Positions 10,960 to 22,527 of a DNA stretch of 64,000 nt are shown here, one piece after another. The notes beneath the pieces were generated by a model. The model saw only the letters and a list, made by a program, of their open reading frames with translations. It searched no databases and was not told the origin of the DNA. Source of the DNA: Chamaecrista fasciculata (Eukaryota > Streptophyta > Magnoliopsida > Fabales > Fabaceae); assembly GCA_003254925.1 (NCBI GenBank), contig QANZ01028759.1, forward strand, positions 217,056-281,055, read 5' to 3'. The position numbers were made by a program, and so were the translations under genes. Numbering within the stretch: the stretch's first letter is position 1; each line of letters opens with the position of its first letter.

Positions 10960-12883
10960 TTCAATAATATTTTAGAGCATTTTATATTTATTGGGGAGTC
11001 AATTGCATATATTTATGATCTTTTATGATAGAATGTGATACTTTGAGGTTTAGTGCTTTATTAGATTATTTTGTGAACAATTGTGTGTTTTCTCTCGGGG
11101 TTTGTTGTTTATTATTGTTTAATCCTTTTTATCTTGAAAGTTCACATAGTTTTTGGTGTTTTTGATAGTTTTAAATGAAGTCCAAAGCATTGGAAGCCTC
11201 AAAGAAGAATCGAGGATACAAGAGAATGAGTCAGGGACTAAATCAGAATTATTTGGTGCAACTTTAAGTAGTTCGCCAGTTACATGCCAGTTTACACATA
11301 AGCGGCGAGCCCGCGGTGAGTCTTGCGCAATAATTTTTAATTATCAAACTCAAACCCATTTCTCGATGGATTTGACCCATTCTAGTTGGGGATGATCCAA
11401 AATTCATATATTATCCATCCCTAGGTCAAATTTCAAATGTTAGCAACCATAGAGAGCCGTCTATCATCTTGTTCATTATCATCTTCCACCATACTTCATC
11501 TTCTTAGAGCTTTCTTGGTGCTATGGCGGTTCATTCAGGATTTGAGATTGTTGTTGTGATTATCTACACCATGAGTAGCTAAGCCTCTCAACCCGAAGGA
11601 GCGATAGGTTAAAGCATGAGTTAAGAGCTTCATCTAGAGAGTTTTCTCACTTTCGGATTAGGATTCTTTCTTGTTTCTATTTCTTGATTTTGAATTGGAA
11701 ATTGATTGTAATTCTTATTCTTGTCTTTAGATTGAGAGTTTGAACTTTATTCTTTCATATAGATCTTGATTATAACCCTTTGAGTTTGGTTATAATTATT
11801 GATGTATTAACTTTGACAATAGTGATTGTTATAGAGATTGTGACTCTTAATCAATTTATCATCAATTCGATGAGGTTTTCATGTCTTGTTATGAATTTAT
11901 CTTGTTTAGGATGCTTTCATGATAAGTTTGTTGGTTGCTGAGTTAGTGACTATCTTAGGATTATCAATGTGAGATAATTCTAACCTAATTTTATATAGTG
12001 ATGATTGTTTGATTCATATGCTCCGTCGGGTGCCTTTTCTCTCAGTGGTTGTTAAATCCATTATTTGCTTTCATTATCAATTTAGTCTTATTAAACAGAA
12101 ATCACAAAAATATTTATTGCTTTATCCAATTTGTGTTTTAGGTGTTAGAAACCATTTTAAAGAACATTTTATGTTGCTTTAACCCAATAAGTAGGAATTT
12201 AACATTATTCGCTTTTAAACTACTAGGAGTTTCTTAAGAGATCGACTCAGATTTCACCTCTATAGTGCATTTTAATTTCGGTAATTTGGCAACTTAGCGA
12301 CGAGTCCATTCAAATTGGCATCGTTGCCGGGGAACTACCTCTAGTTTAACGAATGATAGCATCAAGTTTTTACGACTTGGGTTTTTCCTTGCGTGTTTTA
12401 GGGAGTCAATAGTTGTCCTTGTTTAGTTTGTTCTTAGTTTTTGTAGTTCTTTTTGTTTTAGGATAGTTAGTTTTGATAATTGTTCATCATTGGGTTGTTT
12501 AAATTTGGCTCATTAATCACTTATAAAGCTGAATTTTGATCTAATTTTCGCTATTCTTCATTGTGTAGGATTTTAGACTTTGCCAGTTTGCATCATAACC
12601 GGTGAACCCGCGGCGAAGCCTTGCTACGAATTAATCGCCAGTTCCTCGCCGATTTACACTAATCCGGCGAGCTCGCGGCGAACTTGCCCTGTTTCACTAC
12701 TTTCCATCAATTTTTCAATCATTTCTTTCTCTTCTCTTATTTTTCCCTTGTTGCATTATTTGTACACACTTTAACACATCTTTGGACATTACTTACTCTC
12801 ACTTGGTTAGTTGTTTGCGTTTGGTTTAGTGTTGCATGCTTAGAGAATTTGGGGAACCTCTTAACTCTTTAGAGGTTAAGATC
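10960..12883 (+). mobile_element. Athila-type Ty3/gypsy 5' LTR and leader remnant
   Basis: The sequence up to 12315 looks like a long LTR (left end uncertain, near 10960) directly followed by a primer-binding site. About 550 bp of untranslated leader follows before the region is interrupted at 12884. The CCCGCGG-containing motifs near 11310 and 12610 recur in LTR and leader. No gag frame survives. Assignment to the Athila/Tat branch rests on the GTTGCCGGGGA-type primer-binding site and is an inference. Confidence 0.6.
12316..12333 (+). other. Primer-binding site of the Athila-type element
   Basis: TGGCATCGTTGCCGGGGA differs from the common plant gypsy primer-binding site TGGCGCCGTTGCCGGGGA (tRNA-Asp type) at two positions of one CG-rich triplet. 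That is compatible with decay by cytosine deamination. It fixes the right end of the LTR just before it. Confidence 0.7.
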
Positions 12884-13664
12884 AAATTTGGCACGTGACC
12901 TACATATAGGCTCACTAAAACTCAATATTGTCCAATATTTTGCCACAACAAAGATCAAACGCATGAAAGTATGCATCTTTGGATTCTTGTTTATGATTCT
13001 AATTAATGAAAGTGTATGGCAGATGATGACATCTTGGGGTCCATTTGGTTCGAGGGAAAGGGGGGGGTATGTAAAGTAAAGGCACGGATTCCAATACTTT
13101 CAGGTGTTTGGTATGGCAATTTGAGCTATGTAAAGTGGATTACAATGTAAAGGCATTTACATTACATAGGCCATTTTTCTTTACTTCACAATTCTGATGT
13201 AATCCAAGTTTACCTAGGGAATTATGGTAGAATTCCTAATTTTGCCCCTCTTACTCCCATCTGATCTTCTTCCTCTTTGATGAAACGAGCCGGCGACGAC
13301 GAATGATGGTGGGCGGCGGCGGTTACCACCGTTGACGGCGGCGCCGGCCACCGTGGACGGCGGCGCCGGTGACCTTGTGGCGATTGTGAGAAGGGCATTT
13401 TTGTCATTTTTTTTATATCTACGTTACTTTCTCTCCCATACATTTTTATACCAAACACTTTCAATCTTTACCTACTTTACATTCCCTCAACTACTTTTCC
13501 TTTCCCTCACAATTTTTCTTTGTAAAACCATTTCCTTTACTTACCCACCTCCCTACCAAACGGACCCTTGGTTTTTGTTTAGCAAGTGTTTGATCTTTGT
13601 TGTGATAAAATGTTAGACAAAATTGAGTTTTAGTGAGCACACGTATATATCGCGTGCCAAATTT
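12884..13664. mobile_element. Terminal-inverted-repeat DNA element, interrupted
   Basis: Inverted repeats of about 75 bp bound this region. AAATTTGGCACG.. on the left (12884-12960) matches the complement of the right end (..CGTGCCAAATTT, 13664), including CTCACTAAAACTCAA and CAACAAAGATCAAAC. It has no coding capacity of its own and is interrupted by the Tourist-like MITE at 13037-13567. No clear target duplication was seen, so the superfamily is unknown. Confidence 0.8.
13037..13567. mobile_element. Tourist-like MITE nested in a TIR element
   Basis: The termini are GGGTCCATTTGGT and ACCAAACGGACCC, flanked by TTG on both sides (13034-13036 and 13568-13570). A 3-bp duplication and this terminus fit PIF/Harbinger-type MITEs. 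The interior has a GC-rich patch (13280-13400) with the unit GGCGGCGCCGG repeated, unlike the AT-rich arms. That patch could be captured gene sequence. Confidence 0.75.
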
Positions 13665-13689
13665 TATCCAAAACTAATGAAAAAATTGT

Positions 13690-13805
13690 TCAAAGTACCA
13701 AAGGGGTAACGATGGAGACCTAAAGGTACTAAAGTGTCACGTTTTAAACCATAAAGTACTAAAATGAAATGGTGTCAAACTACATGATACTAAAGTGTAA
13801 TTCAT
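13690..13805. repeat. Half of a Mutator-like MITE (30504-30932 family)
   Basis: AAAGTACCAAAGGGGTAAC..TACTAAAGTGTAATTCATCC matches one arm of the complete MITE at 30504-30932 (GGTACCAAAGTG..TAATTTACCC). Only one arm is present, so it is a truncated copy. Confidence 0.55.
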
Positions 13806-13870
13806 CCGAAAAAAAGTCAATCAAATAATTAATGGAAACATGCATGTGAAAAATATTTTGTAACATGTAA

Positions 13871-15803
13871 GGGTCTGTTTCGGAGCCCCAATTTTCTAAT
13901 CCAATCCTAATCCAATCTCATCTCATTCTAGGATTGGATGAACAGTACTGGATTTGGTTTTTATTGAACCCTTCATCTCATCTTATCTCATCTCATCCAA
14001 ATCATAATCCCATCCAATTTTCTTTTACATTTACTAATCTACCCCTATTCATATACCTATATTTACCTACACTTTAATACAAATATAAAAAAGAGAACTA
14101 GACAAAATAGTAATTTTACATACCCTCATTTATTACACTTATAATTTTCTCTCTCTATCTATCATTTCTCATTATTTTTTTATCTTTTCCACTCACATTT
14201 TTTCTCTTTCTCTCTCTCTCACACACACATACACCTCTCTCTCTCTTTCACACACCCTACACACACTCTTATTTATATATATATATANNNNNNNNNNNNN
14301 NNNNNNNNNNNNNNNNNNNNNNNNNNNNNNNNNNNNNNNNNNNNNNNNNNNNNNNNNNNNNNNNNNNNNNNNNNNNNNNNNNNNNNNNNNNNNNNNNNNN
14401 NNNNNNNNNNNNNNNNNNNNNNNNNNNNNNNNNNNNNNNNNNNNNNNNNNNNNNNNNNNNNNNNNNNNNNNNNNNNNNNNNNNNNNNNNNNNNNNNNNNN
14501 NNNNNNNNNNNNNNNNNNNNNNNNNNNNNNNNNNNNNNNNNNNNNNNNNNNNNNNNNNNNNNNNNNNNNNNNNNNNNNNNNNNNNNNNNNNNNNNNNNNN
14601 NNNNNNNNNNNNNNNNNNNNNNNNNNNNNNNNNNNNNNNNNNNNNNNNNNNNNNNNNNNNNNNNNNNNNNNNNNNNNNNNNNNNNNNNNNNNNNNNNNNN
14701 NNNNNNNNNNNNNNNNNNNNNNNNNNNNNNNNNNNNNNNNNNNNNNNNNNNNNNNNNNNNNNNNNNNNNNNNNNNNNNNNNNNNNNNNNNNNNNNNNNNN
14801 NNNNNNNNNNNNNNNNNNNNNNNNNNNNNNNNNNNNNNNNNNNNNNNNNNNNNNNNNNNNNNNNNNNNNNNNNNNNNNNNNNNNNNNNNNNNNNNNNNNN
14901 NNNNNNNNNNNNNNNNNNNNNNNNNNNNNNNNNNNNNNNNNNNNNNNNNNNNNNNNNNNNNNNNNNNNNNNNNNNNNNNNNNNNNNNNNNNNNNNNNNNN
15001 NNNNNNNNNNNNNNNNNNNNNNNNNNNNNNNNNNNNNNNNNNNNNNNNNNNNNNNNNNNNNNNNNNNNNNNNNNNNNNNNNNNNNNNNNNNNNNNNNNNN
15101 NNNNNNNNNNNNNNNNNNNNNNNNNNNNNNNNNNNNNNNNNNNNNNNNNNNNNNNNNNNNNNNNNNNNNNNNNNNNNNNNNNNNNNNNNNNNNNNNNNNN
15201 NNNNNNNNNNNNNNNNNNNNNAATTTCATAAATAGACCCCATTATTAATGATTGGGGTTTTCTACAAGGCCCGAGTTATCATTTACACATGTTAGAGATT
15301 GATTAATTAGAACCATTCGAATTTATGGACCAAATTGTATTCTTAAAAATAATTCCAATATTATTTGGATTGACCCCTAATCTCATCCACTTGGATTTGG
15401 ATTGACCCCTAACCCTCAATCCAAAATTTTCTCATCCTCACAATTTCCAATACAATATCACACTTCCCAATATCATCTCATCTCATTCTCATTTCAACCA
15501 AAAAACAACAAAACACCTTCATCTCATCCAATCCAATCTCATCTCATCTCATCTCATCTCATTATTTCCTACCATTTCTACCCCTATACAAATCACAAAA
15601 ATCCATCTACTTTTTCCTACCAACCACAATCATTACAACCCCTTTTATATAATTTCACACCCTATTTAACATCATTCTCAATAAAATCACCCAAACACCA
15701 ATACATCATCTCATCTCATCCAATTAAATTATAATCTCATCCAATCCATTTGGATTGGATTGGATTGGATTGGATTAGGATTGGGGTTCTCCCAAACAGG
15801 CCC
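13871..15803. mobile_element. Tourist-like (PIF/Harbinger) element with internal gap
   Basis: The ends GGGTCTGTTTCGGAGCCCC and the complement of GGGGTTCTCCCAAACAGGCCC form an inverted repeat. The flanks are TAA on both sides (13868-13870 and 15804-15806), the typical PIF/Harbinger duplication. The interior is dominated by CATCTCATCCAATCC-type low-complexity repeats and contains an unsequenced run (14288-15221). Total length is therefore uncertain, and hidden coding sequence cannot be excluded. Confidence 0.8.
14288..15221. other. Assembly gap (934 N)
   Basis: Unsequenced bases between a CT/TA microsatellite and a non-repetitive segment, inside the Tourist-like element. Open frames drawn through it are artefacts. 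Confidence 0.99.
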
Positions 15804-16528
15804 TAAGATATTAAGATTAAAGAAAATTTTGAATAACATTAAATGCCGATATAGTGCACACATATGCATGTGATGAGCGAAAGTTTTTCAAAGTGTAATA
15901 CATAAAACATTGTTGACAAGACAACAATATATAGAGTCTACGTAAAAGACACACAACCCCTCTCATACTCATTAGTCATTACCACGTCTATTTGATTCCA
16001 TCCCTGTAGCTCTTGTACTCTTGTGACTTTTTTTTTTCTCACTTTCATTCATTTTTTTGTTTTGTTCTGTTTTTTTCATACCCATACAGGTTTTTTCTAG
16101 CTATAATTAAGATTTCAACTCCTTTTAACAAATGTACCGATGAGTATTTAATGCTGTGATAAACAAGTTGTATTTCAAATAAAAAAGTTTAGATTCGAAT
16201 TCTAGAATAAGCATTATTGAGAGGACTTTAATTATTTATTTTTATTTAAATAAAATTAATTTTCACTTAAATCATTACACGTATAGATAGATGAAGAATA
16301 TTTATTCTTTTTAGGCACAAAAACACTCTTTTACCAAATACATTCTATGATATTGGAATTTGTTTATACACATTAAGAGTTATGGAATTCATGTTTTATT
16401 TTTTTTTCCAACACGGGTATCATCCAATGAAAATGATTATATTTGAGATATTGTAAAATATCAAATGTCTCTTATTAGAGAATCAAACTCAAAAATTCAT
16501 GATTTTACTATATATAAATATTTTGGTT
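15804..16528. other. AT-rich non-coding stretch
   Basis: No gene is seen. A segment near 16150-16300 (TTAGATTCGAATTC..AAATCATTACA) resembles 28740-28860, so it is probably a dispersed repeat. Confidence 0.4.
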
Positions 16529-17384
16529 GAATGTTTAAATTGGCCTTATATCTTTGTCTCAAAGTTCGCTTTAGTCCTTTATCTCTTAGAATGTTCATAT
16601 TGGTACAATGTATTTTTATAGTAGTTCATTTTGGTCCCAAAAAATACTACTTAATGTGGTCATATATCTCTCATTTCATGTTCGAATGTAACAAATTATG
16701 AGTTGTTTTTATGATTATTTCTTTATCTAGTTGAGGTCGTCAACAAATAAGGTCAAACTGAGTCTAGAAATTAGCTAGGCTTCTCATTTCACGATCAAGC
16801 TTGTGAAATTGGTCATATATCTCTCTTTAGAAGCTTAAATGCAACAAGTTCGGAGCTATGAGTTACTCTTAACATGTCTTTTTCTTTTCTCAGTTGCGAT
16901 CATCAACAATGAGGTCAAACTGAGCCCAACATTAGGTTTGGCACCAAAAGAAGGAAATTTAGTTTCAAATCACTTTTGGACCGGATTGAATCTCATTTAT
17001 TAGTGGTCTCAACTTGATAGAAAAAAGACTTGCCAAAAATAACTCGTAACTCTCAATTCGTCGCAATCGGATTTGAAATAAGAGAGCTATAACCAACTTG
17101 CTTGTTTAATTTAATCGTGAAACGAGCGACCCACTTTACAAACTCGATTTAACCTTATTTGCTAACGGTACTAATTGGATAGATAAGTACTTATAAAAAA
17201 ATAACTCATATATAACTCTAGATTCAAAGCATTCCAACTTGAAATAAAAGAGATATGATTAAATTTAATAGTTCGGGATCAAAGCGAACCATTGTAGAAA
17301 CATATAAGACCAATTTAAGTATTCTAAAAGATAAAAGACTAAATTGAACTTTGTGACAAATATATAAGACCAATTTAAACATTC
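16529..17384. mobile_element. Foldback MITE, family of the split MITE at 46.4/54 kb
   Basis: The ends GAATGTTTAAATTGG and CCAATTTAAACATTC are the start of inverted arms of more than 100 bp that include CTTATATATTTGTC-like and CAAAGTTC motifs. The interior has GAGGTC..CAACAA..AAGGTCAAACTGAG repeated. The outer flanks share ACTATATATA, but the exact duplication is unclear. It has no coding capacity. Confidence 0.7.
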
Positions 17385-17891
17385 GATACTATATATAGTA
17401 TTAAATAAACATTCATAACCAAATTGTATATATTGTCCAAATTAAAGAATCACTTATTGTTTTAGCTTTTAATTAAGTAACAATATAATTAAATTAACAC
17501 TCGCGAGAGAAGCATAATATACATTATATATATATATAACAAATTGGGATGAAGAATGAAGTGATCGATAAGAAATATATATATATATATATCAGTAAGA
17601 GTAACCATTCCAAGCAGTAGTATATATATATAGAATCACGAAGAAATTCAGCCACTAATATAATTAATCAAGCTTTTCCAAACAACTAATTAGTAGAAAA
17701 CAAGAACCCTAATTAAATATTTGCTTTTGATCTACTCAGAAAAATGATCAATAATCCTCTCTCTCTCTCTCTATATATATACACAACATGCTTCAAACTT
17801 TGATCCTTGAACTAGAAAATGAACAACAAATATAATCTTGATAATTGGAATTGAAATATTTGACAAACCCATTAATTAATGCTTCAATCAA

Positions 17892-18041
17892 TCAATCATG
17901 CCAACAGAGAAGCATGATTACACATCTTCTGATTATGTATAATCTTCCTTTCTGCTCTTTAAGGTACCCTCCAAGCCTTATTCTGCAGCTTGATACCTTC
18001 TTCTTTGAACAACCTCTCATGCTTTCATTACTCATCTTCAT
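17892..18041 (-). CDS. DVL/RTFL (DEVIL / ROTUNDIFOLIA4-like) small polypeptide
   Basis: A 49-residue peptide. The C-terminal half carries the DVL/RTFL signature: [17 protein letters not shown] followed by VIMLLCWHD. Known members (ROT4/DVL1 of Arabidopsis) are plant-specific, plasma-membrane-associated regulators that restrict polar cell proliferation and alter organ shape when overexpressed. The N-terminus is short, basic and Ser/Cys-rich, which is usual for the family. The conserved RLYIIRRC, the tryptophan and the final HD are all intact, with no stop or frameshift. The frame was found by eye because it is below common ORF cut-offs. A TATAAAAA box lies about 190 bp upstream (18227-18234), giving a roughly 150-nt leader that contains a (TA)n tract. 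The first ATG was chosen; M3 is an alternative start. Confidence 0.93.
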   Translation of the reverse strand: MKMSNESMRGCSKKKVSSCRIRLGGYLKEQKGRLYIIRRCVIMLLCWHD

Positions 18042-18056
18042 ATAAATATATATAAT

Positions 18057-18091
<35 letters not shown>

Positions 18092-18226
18092 CAAACCCTC
18101 AGAAGTCTGAATTCTGAACACTACTTATTGCATACATAGAGAGAGAGAATGAAAGAGGACAAATTGAAGACTGTGAGCCTTTAATTTGAAGCAATATTAT
18201 ATATTGTGGCACTCAGTGTAAGGGGC

Positions 18227-18234
18227 TTTTTATA
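18227..18234 (-). promoter_or_regulatory. TATA box of the DVL/RTFL gene
   Basis: TATAAAAA on the minus strand follows GAGCTC. A purine-rich GA repeat and AT-rich leader lie between it and the ATG at 18041, with predicted transcription start near 18200. Confidence 0.65.
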
Positions 18235-18366
18235 GAGCTCAGATGGTTTGGTCCTTCTTATTTTGTCATTATATATTATATATTATTATTATTATTTTAA
18301 TAATTTAAAGTGAATTTTGAAGATTATATTTTTGTAGAGATCTTTAAAAAATATTAAATTTAAATG

Positions 18367-18830
18367 TTTTTTTTTTTGCTAGAAACATAATTTATTTAAA
18401 AGTAAGGCAAAACCAAGTACAATACAAACGAAAACAAAGTAAAAATAGTCAATCCCTCCCTAGTATAAACAGCAACACTAGACAAGATATCAACTGACGA
18501 AGGTGGGGGATTTACAACCCATCCAAGAGGACCCATCCTCGTTTTAGACAAATTGACAAGACAATCAACTGCCAAGTTAACGGATCTAGGGATTCAACTA
18601 AAGCTACAACAATCATCTAAAAAACAGAAACATAAATAAAGTCATCTAAAAGAGACAAACCCTTCCAAACAGGAAGGCAGACAACTCGAATGATTGTTTT
18701 AAAAAAAAAAAGACATAAACAGACTCAAAGAAACAATAATAAGATAATAAAACGAAACGACGCCATGGAAGAACACCAAAAAATTAAGATCAAACCAGAA
18801 CCAAACCAGAAAATCGATGTATTAAATTTA
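18367..18830 (-). mobile_element. LINE-like retroposon 3' end
   Basis: Read on the minus strand the segment ends in a poly(A) tract (T run 18367-18377). It is preceded by a transcript-like A-rich 3' region (CAAAGTAAAAATAG and AGACAAACCC on the plus strand). No coding frame is recognised and the 5' boundary is unclear. It is assigned as a retroposon from the tail and its resemblance in style to 7943-8607. Confidence 0.4.
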
Positions 18831-20139
18831 AATTATTAATACGCTAGATATCATATTTTTATATATACATGATTAGTTAATCACTTAATGAATGTAGGAT
18901 ATAAATAGGATATATAATCCTCTTTCTTTTATACAATATTTGATTTGATTAGTTAATCACTTGATGAATGTAGGATATAAATAGGATATAATGAATGTCA
19001 AAATTTTTGTTTCGTTGTCTTATTTTTTTGTTATGAATATTTTATACAATTTTTTTAAAATGATTTTTGAAATATGATGAAAACAGAAAAGGTCAAAAAG
19101 TTGTTTACAGTATTGCTAAGACTAAAGTTGTAATATTTTGTAACTTTACATAAAACTAAATTATTCGATGATATTAATATTGTGTTTTAGTAATAATCAA
19201 ACTTAAAAATATGTATAATTTATAGTTATTCAAGCTGACATAGTTTAAATATGAATAAGAATAAATTTTTGACTTTATAAAATAAATATTTTTTTAAATA
19301 TTGAAAATTTAGAAATAAAAATAAATTTTAAAAATAAAAATATGAAACAAATTCTTAAGCTAAACCCACCCTTAATCTTCTCCAAAACCCTTTGAATATT
19401 TAGACCATGAAAATGTATAAAATGAGTAATTTTTTTAATCAAAACAATACTTATTTTAAAGATACACTTCTTTCTCTTTTTTTTAAATTATTTACATAAA
19501 CAAGAAAACAAATACATATAAATATATAATAGGGGGAAAAAAAGAAATCAGTTCATGTACATTTAATCGATATCCAAATCTAATTTTGGCCTGTTTACCA
19601 AAAAAAGAAATCTAATTTTGCCCAAAAAAAAAATCCAAATCTAATAAGAAAATTTAGAGGTACCATAGGCTATAAAAAAATGAATATCATCCCTAATCTT
19701 TTCTTATTAATTACTGAACTAACTCTTATAATTTTAAGATGCACTCATTGTTAAGGTATTTCTCCTATATTTCTGATATCAAATCTCTACTTGGAGCAAT
19801 TTAAAGGCACATTTCTCACATTTATAAATGCATTGAATTATATTTGTATTTTTATTTTAATTTCAAGATCTTTCCTAAAATACTCAAACTAATATTAAAT
19901 AGAGTTATCTTTTCTTCTCAAAAATAGCACATTTAACTAATATATTCATAGTTTGGCCAAAAAAAAAAACTAATATATTCATTGTGCAGTGCAATGCTCC
20001 AAAACAAATTGACCCCCAATTTGGGATTCCATATGCCTCCCTCTTTCTTTAGTTGCACCAACATTTTTATGCAGGCATCAATCACCAAAATAAGTTGTCG
20101 GCCATTGAAATTCATTAACCAAAATAATATTAATAATTA
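18831..20139. other. AT-rich intergenic stretch with a local duplication
   Basis: No gene is seen. A segment of about 45 bp (GATTAGTTAATCACTT followed by GAATGTAGGATATAAATAGG) occurs twice, near 18871 and 18947. Confidence 0.45.
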
Positions 20140-20502
20140 GAGAAACCATATGATTTAGTTCTTGAATTTACACCGAGTCAACTAATCAGTCCCTTAAAAA
20201 TTAAAATATACTACTCAGCCACTTAATTATTGTACTTATCAATGATTTGGTCATTGACTCAAATTGAGTAACAAAAAAAATACAAATTCAGGATCAAATA
20301 GTATAAATTTAGTAGAAATTCAGGTACCAAAATATATAAAATTAATTCAAATTTAGGGAAAAAAAGTATAAATTAATTATAAATTTAGGGACCAAATAGT
20401 TGATAACTAACATAATTCAAGGACCAAATCATGTATTTCGTTTATTCAGAGACTGATAAGTTGACTTAGTGTAAATTTAAGGACCAAATAGTAAATTTTC
20501 TC
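20140..20502. mobile_element. Mutator-like MITE (9-bp target duplication)
   Basis: This 363-bp foldback begins GAGAAACCATATGATTTAG and ends in the complement of GAGAAAATTTACTATTTGG; the arms continue through TAAATTTACACTRAGTCAAC. It is flanked on both sides by TAATAATTA (20131-20139 and 20503-20511), a perfect 9-bp duplication. That length is typical of Mutator-like insertion. Confidence 0.85.
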
Positions 20503-20822
20503 TAATAATTAACTAATGTTTAACACACACACATGCACACAAACACACATATATAGAAAGGGGGGGGGATTGAAATGCATAAAATTCTCTAAAGTTTAAT
20601 TATTATGCAAAACACCATTTGAACTTTAAAATAAATTAGCCATTTGAACTTTATGCAAAACACCATTAACTTAATTTTTGCAAAACACCATTTGCATAAA
20701 ATTTCAACCCTATAATTTATTTTAAAATTTCTCTATGTTTAGGCCCGGGTATATCTAGATTTGAATCTAAAATAATAATATTTTAATTATATTTTGTACA
20801 TAGTCATCCCTAACGTGAACAC

Positions 20823-20974
20823 TAGGGGTGAGCAAATGAGCCCGCGAACCCGCGAACCCGCAAAACCCAACCCAACCCGTAGCCGCGGGTTGGTTTGGTC
20901 CAAAATTTTTCAGCCCGCATGTATGCGGGTTGGGTTACGGGTTCAGAGTTTGTAAACCCAACCCAACCCGCGAG

Positions 20975-21011
<37 letters not shown>

Positions 21012-21589
21012 ATATTTTTTTATTAATTTACATATAATCTATTATATTAATATGCCACTTACCTTAATTAACCTAGGCTTTTCATTTTAACACAGCCGCC
21101 TCCTCACAATCCCATTCACTCTCACTTGTTCGATTTCCTCACTTCCTCTTCTTTCCTTAGCCAGTAGCCACAGTCAATCACCACCACAAAATCGACTAAA
21201 CTCGTCGGTCGTCGAACAAGTTTTTCGTAGTAGTTTTTGTAATTACGCCATTTCTTTGGTCTATTTTCTTCTAGCCTCTCAAAAAGTTAACACTTATGAT
21301 GTGGTTTCCACTGCATCTGGTATGATTTGCTAGTCTTTTAAATTGTTAGTCTTTCAAAATTTCAGTTTGTGCAGAATTTTATTTTTGGCAAAATTTCAGT
21401 TTTTTTTTTCTAAAAAAAGAGTCAACCCGCGGGTTCAACCCAACGCAACCCGCAGTCCCGTGGGTTGGGTTGGTTCGGGCTGAAAATAAAAAATAACAAA
21501 ACCCAACCCAACCCAACCCGCAGATTGATGCGCGGGTTGGGCTGGAATTTTCCCTCAGCCCGCCCCAACCCAGCCCGCGCTCACCCCTA
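20823..21589. mobile_element. hAT-type MITE with perfect 8-bp duplication
   Basis: This 767-bp element has termini TAGGGGTGAGC and GCTCACCCCTA. GTGAACAC is present on both sides (20815-20822 and 21590-21597). The 8-bp duplication identifies hAT-type transposition. The arms are rich in AACCCGC/GCGGGTT units in both orientations, so the single strand would fold strongly. The centre holds a TA run and a possible unrelated AT-rich insert. It has no transposase. Confidence 0.92.
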
Positions 21590-21922
21590 GTGAACACACA
21601 AGTGATGATGAGGGCTAAAGGTTTCTTAGATAGTTGAGCTTCCACGTATTTCTCCTGTCTGTCTTACAAGAAACTTACAATTAAGTTAATAATTTAGTCA
21701 AACAAACAAATCAAATGAATGTTCTTTGTCTTGTCTTGTCTTTTTTCTTCACAAATTTTATTCTAGTTTTTTTAGTGCAACATTAATTTTTTAATACTTA
21801 ATTAACAAAGAATTATAATTTCTAAAAACTTTGAACTGCAACTATGAAACATAATAAAACAAATTAAAAGTTAAAATTTTGTATCTTGATCTCCATAGTT
21901 TTTCACTTTTTCTCTTCTTACC

Positions 21923-22527
21923 TGATGAACCTGGTTCTGGCCAGGGGTCATTACCTGGTTCAGTGAGGCAACTCTGGGTCAAAGGTCGCCTGCAAGTCAA
22001 TGAACGCATAGGGGTGGCCTTGCGATTCACCTCCGATGCTTAAGTTAGTAAGGGATATGGGCTCAATAATCTCAATTGACTGAGTAGAGAGCGTACCTTT
22101 TTCCAGTGTGAAGGGTTAACCTTTTATACTGGCCGAGGGTGATCTGGCGTGATCTTGCCATAAATGCCTGAATGCTTGATTGTGATCCTGGCTGATCTGA
22201 TTGTGATCCTTGGCTCCCACGTGATTTCCTTTTCTGTGAAAGATGCCTTGATGTCTCAGGCGTTATCAAGGGGAAGAATTTCTGAGTGATTTGCCTTGAT
22301 TGACAGTGGATCTTGGCCGATCCTTAATTGGCTCCTGATTTATTCGGGGAACGTTTCCTTATTTGTTGGTGTGTGGGCGCCCACACCCTTCGTGATCGTG
22401 GGCGTCCACATCTGATGGAGAGATACAGGGCGTTCACGCCTATGTGATCCATCTGGTGGGTTTGTAGCCTGCTGGATCAAGGGCATGCTCTGCCATTTGT
22501 GCCTCCTAATTATTGGGCCTATTATCA
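21923..22527 (-). repeat. 3' LTR of the Tat element
   Basis: The LTR runs from TGATAATAGG (minus strand, at 22527) to ..TTCATCA (at 21923), matching the boundaries of the paired LTRs at 46514-47158 and 53289-53941. The sequence next to it (22528-22540, TTGTTGGGACTAG on the minus strand) is the probable polypurine tract. Confidence 0.8.

Noticed and set aside
14193-15242. Long open frame across the first N run
   Set aside because: It consists almost entirely of unsequenced bases; the readable codons are microsatellite.
15402-15734. 110-codon frame rich in Ser, Pro and His
   Set aside because: It is a translation of the CATCTCATCCAATCC low-complexity interior of a Tourist-like element.
17930-18005. 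Possible miRNA precursor (CCCTCCAAGCCTTATTC segment)
   Set aside because: The sequence is the antisense of the DVL/RTFL coding frame and matches no miRNA well enough.
21379-21645. 88-codon minus-strand frame
   Set aside because: It is made of AACCCGC-type repeat units of a hAT MITE and crosses its end.
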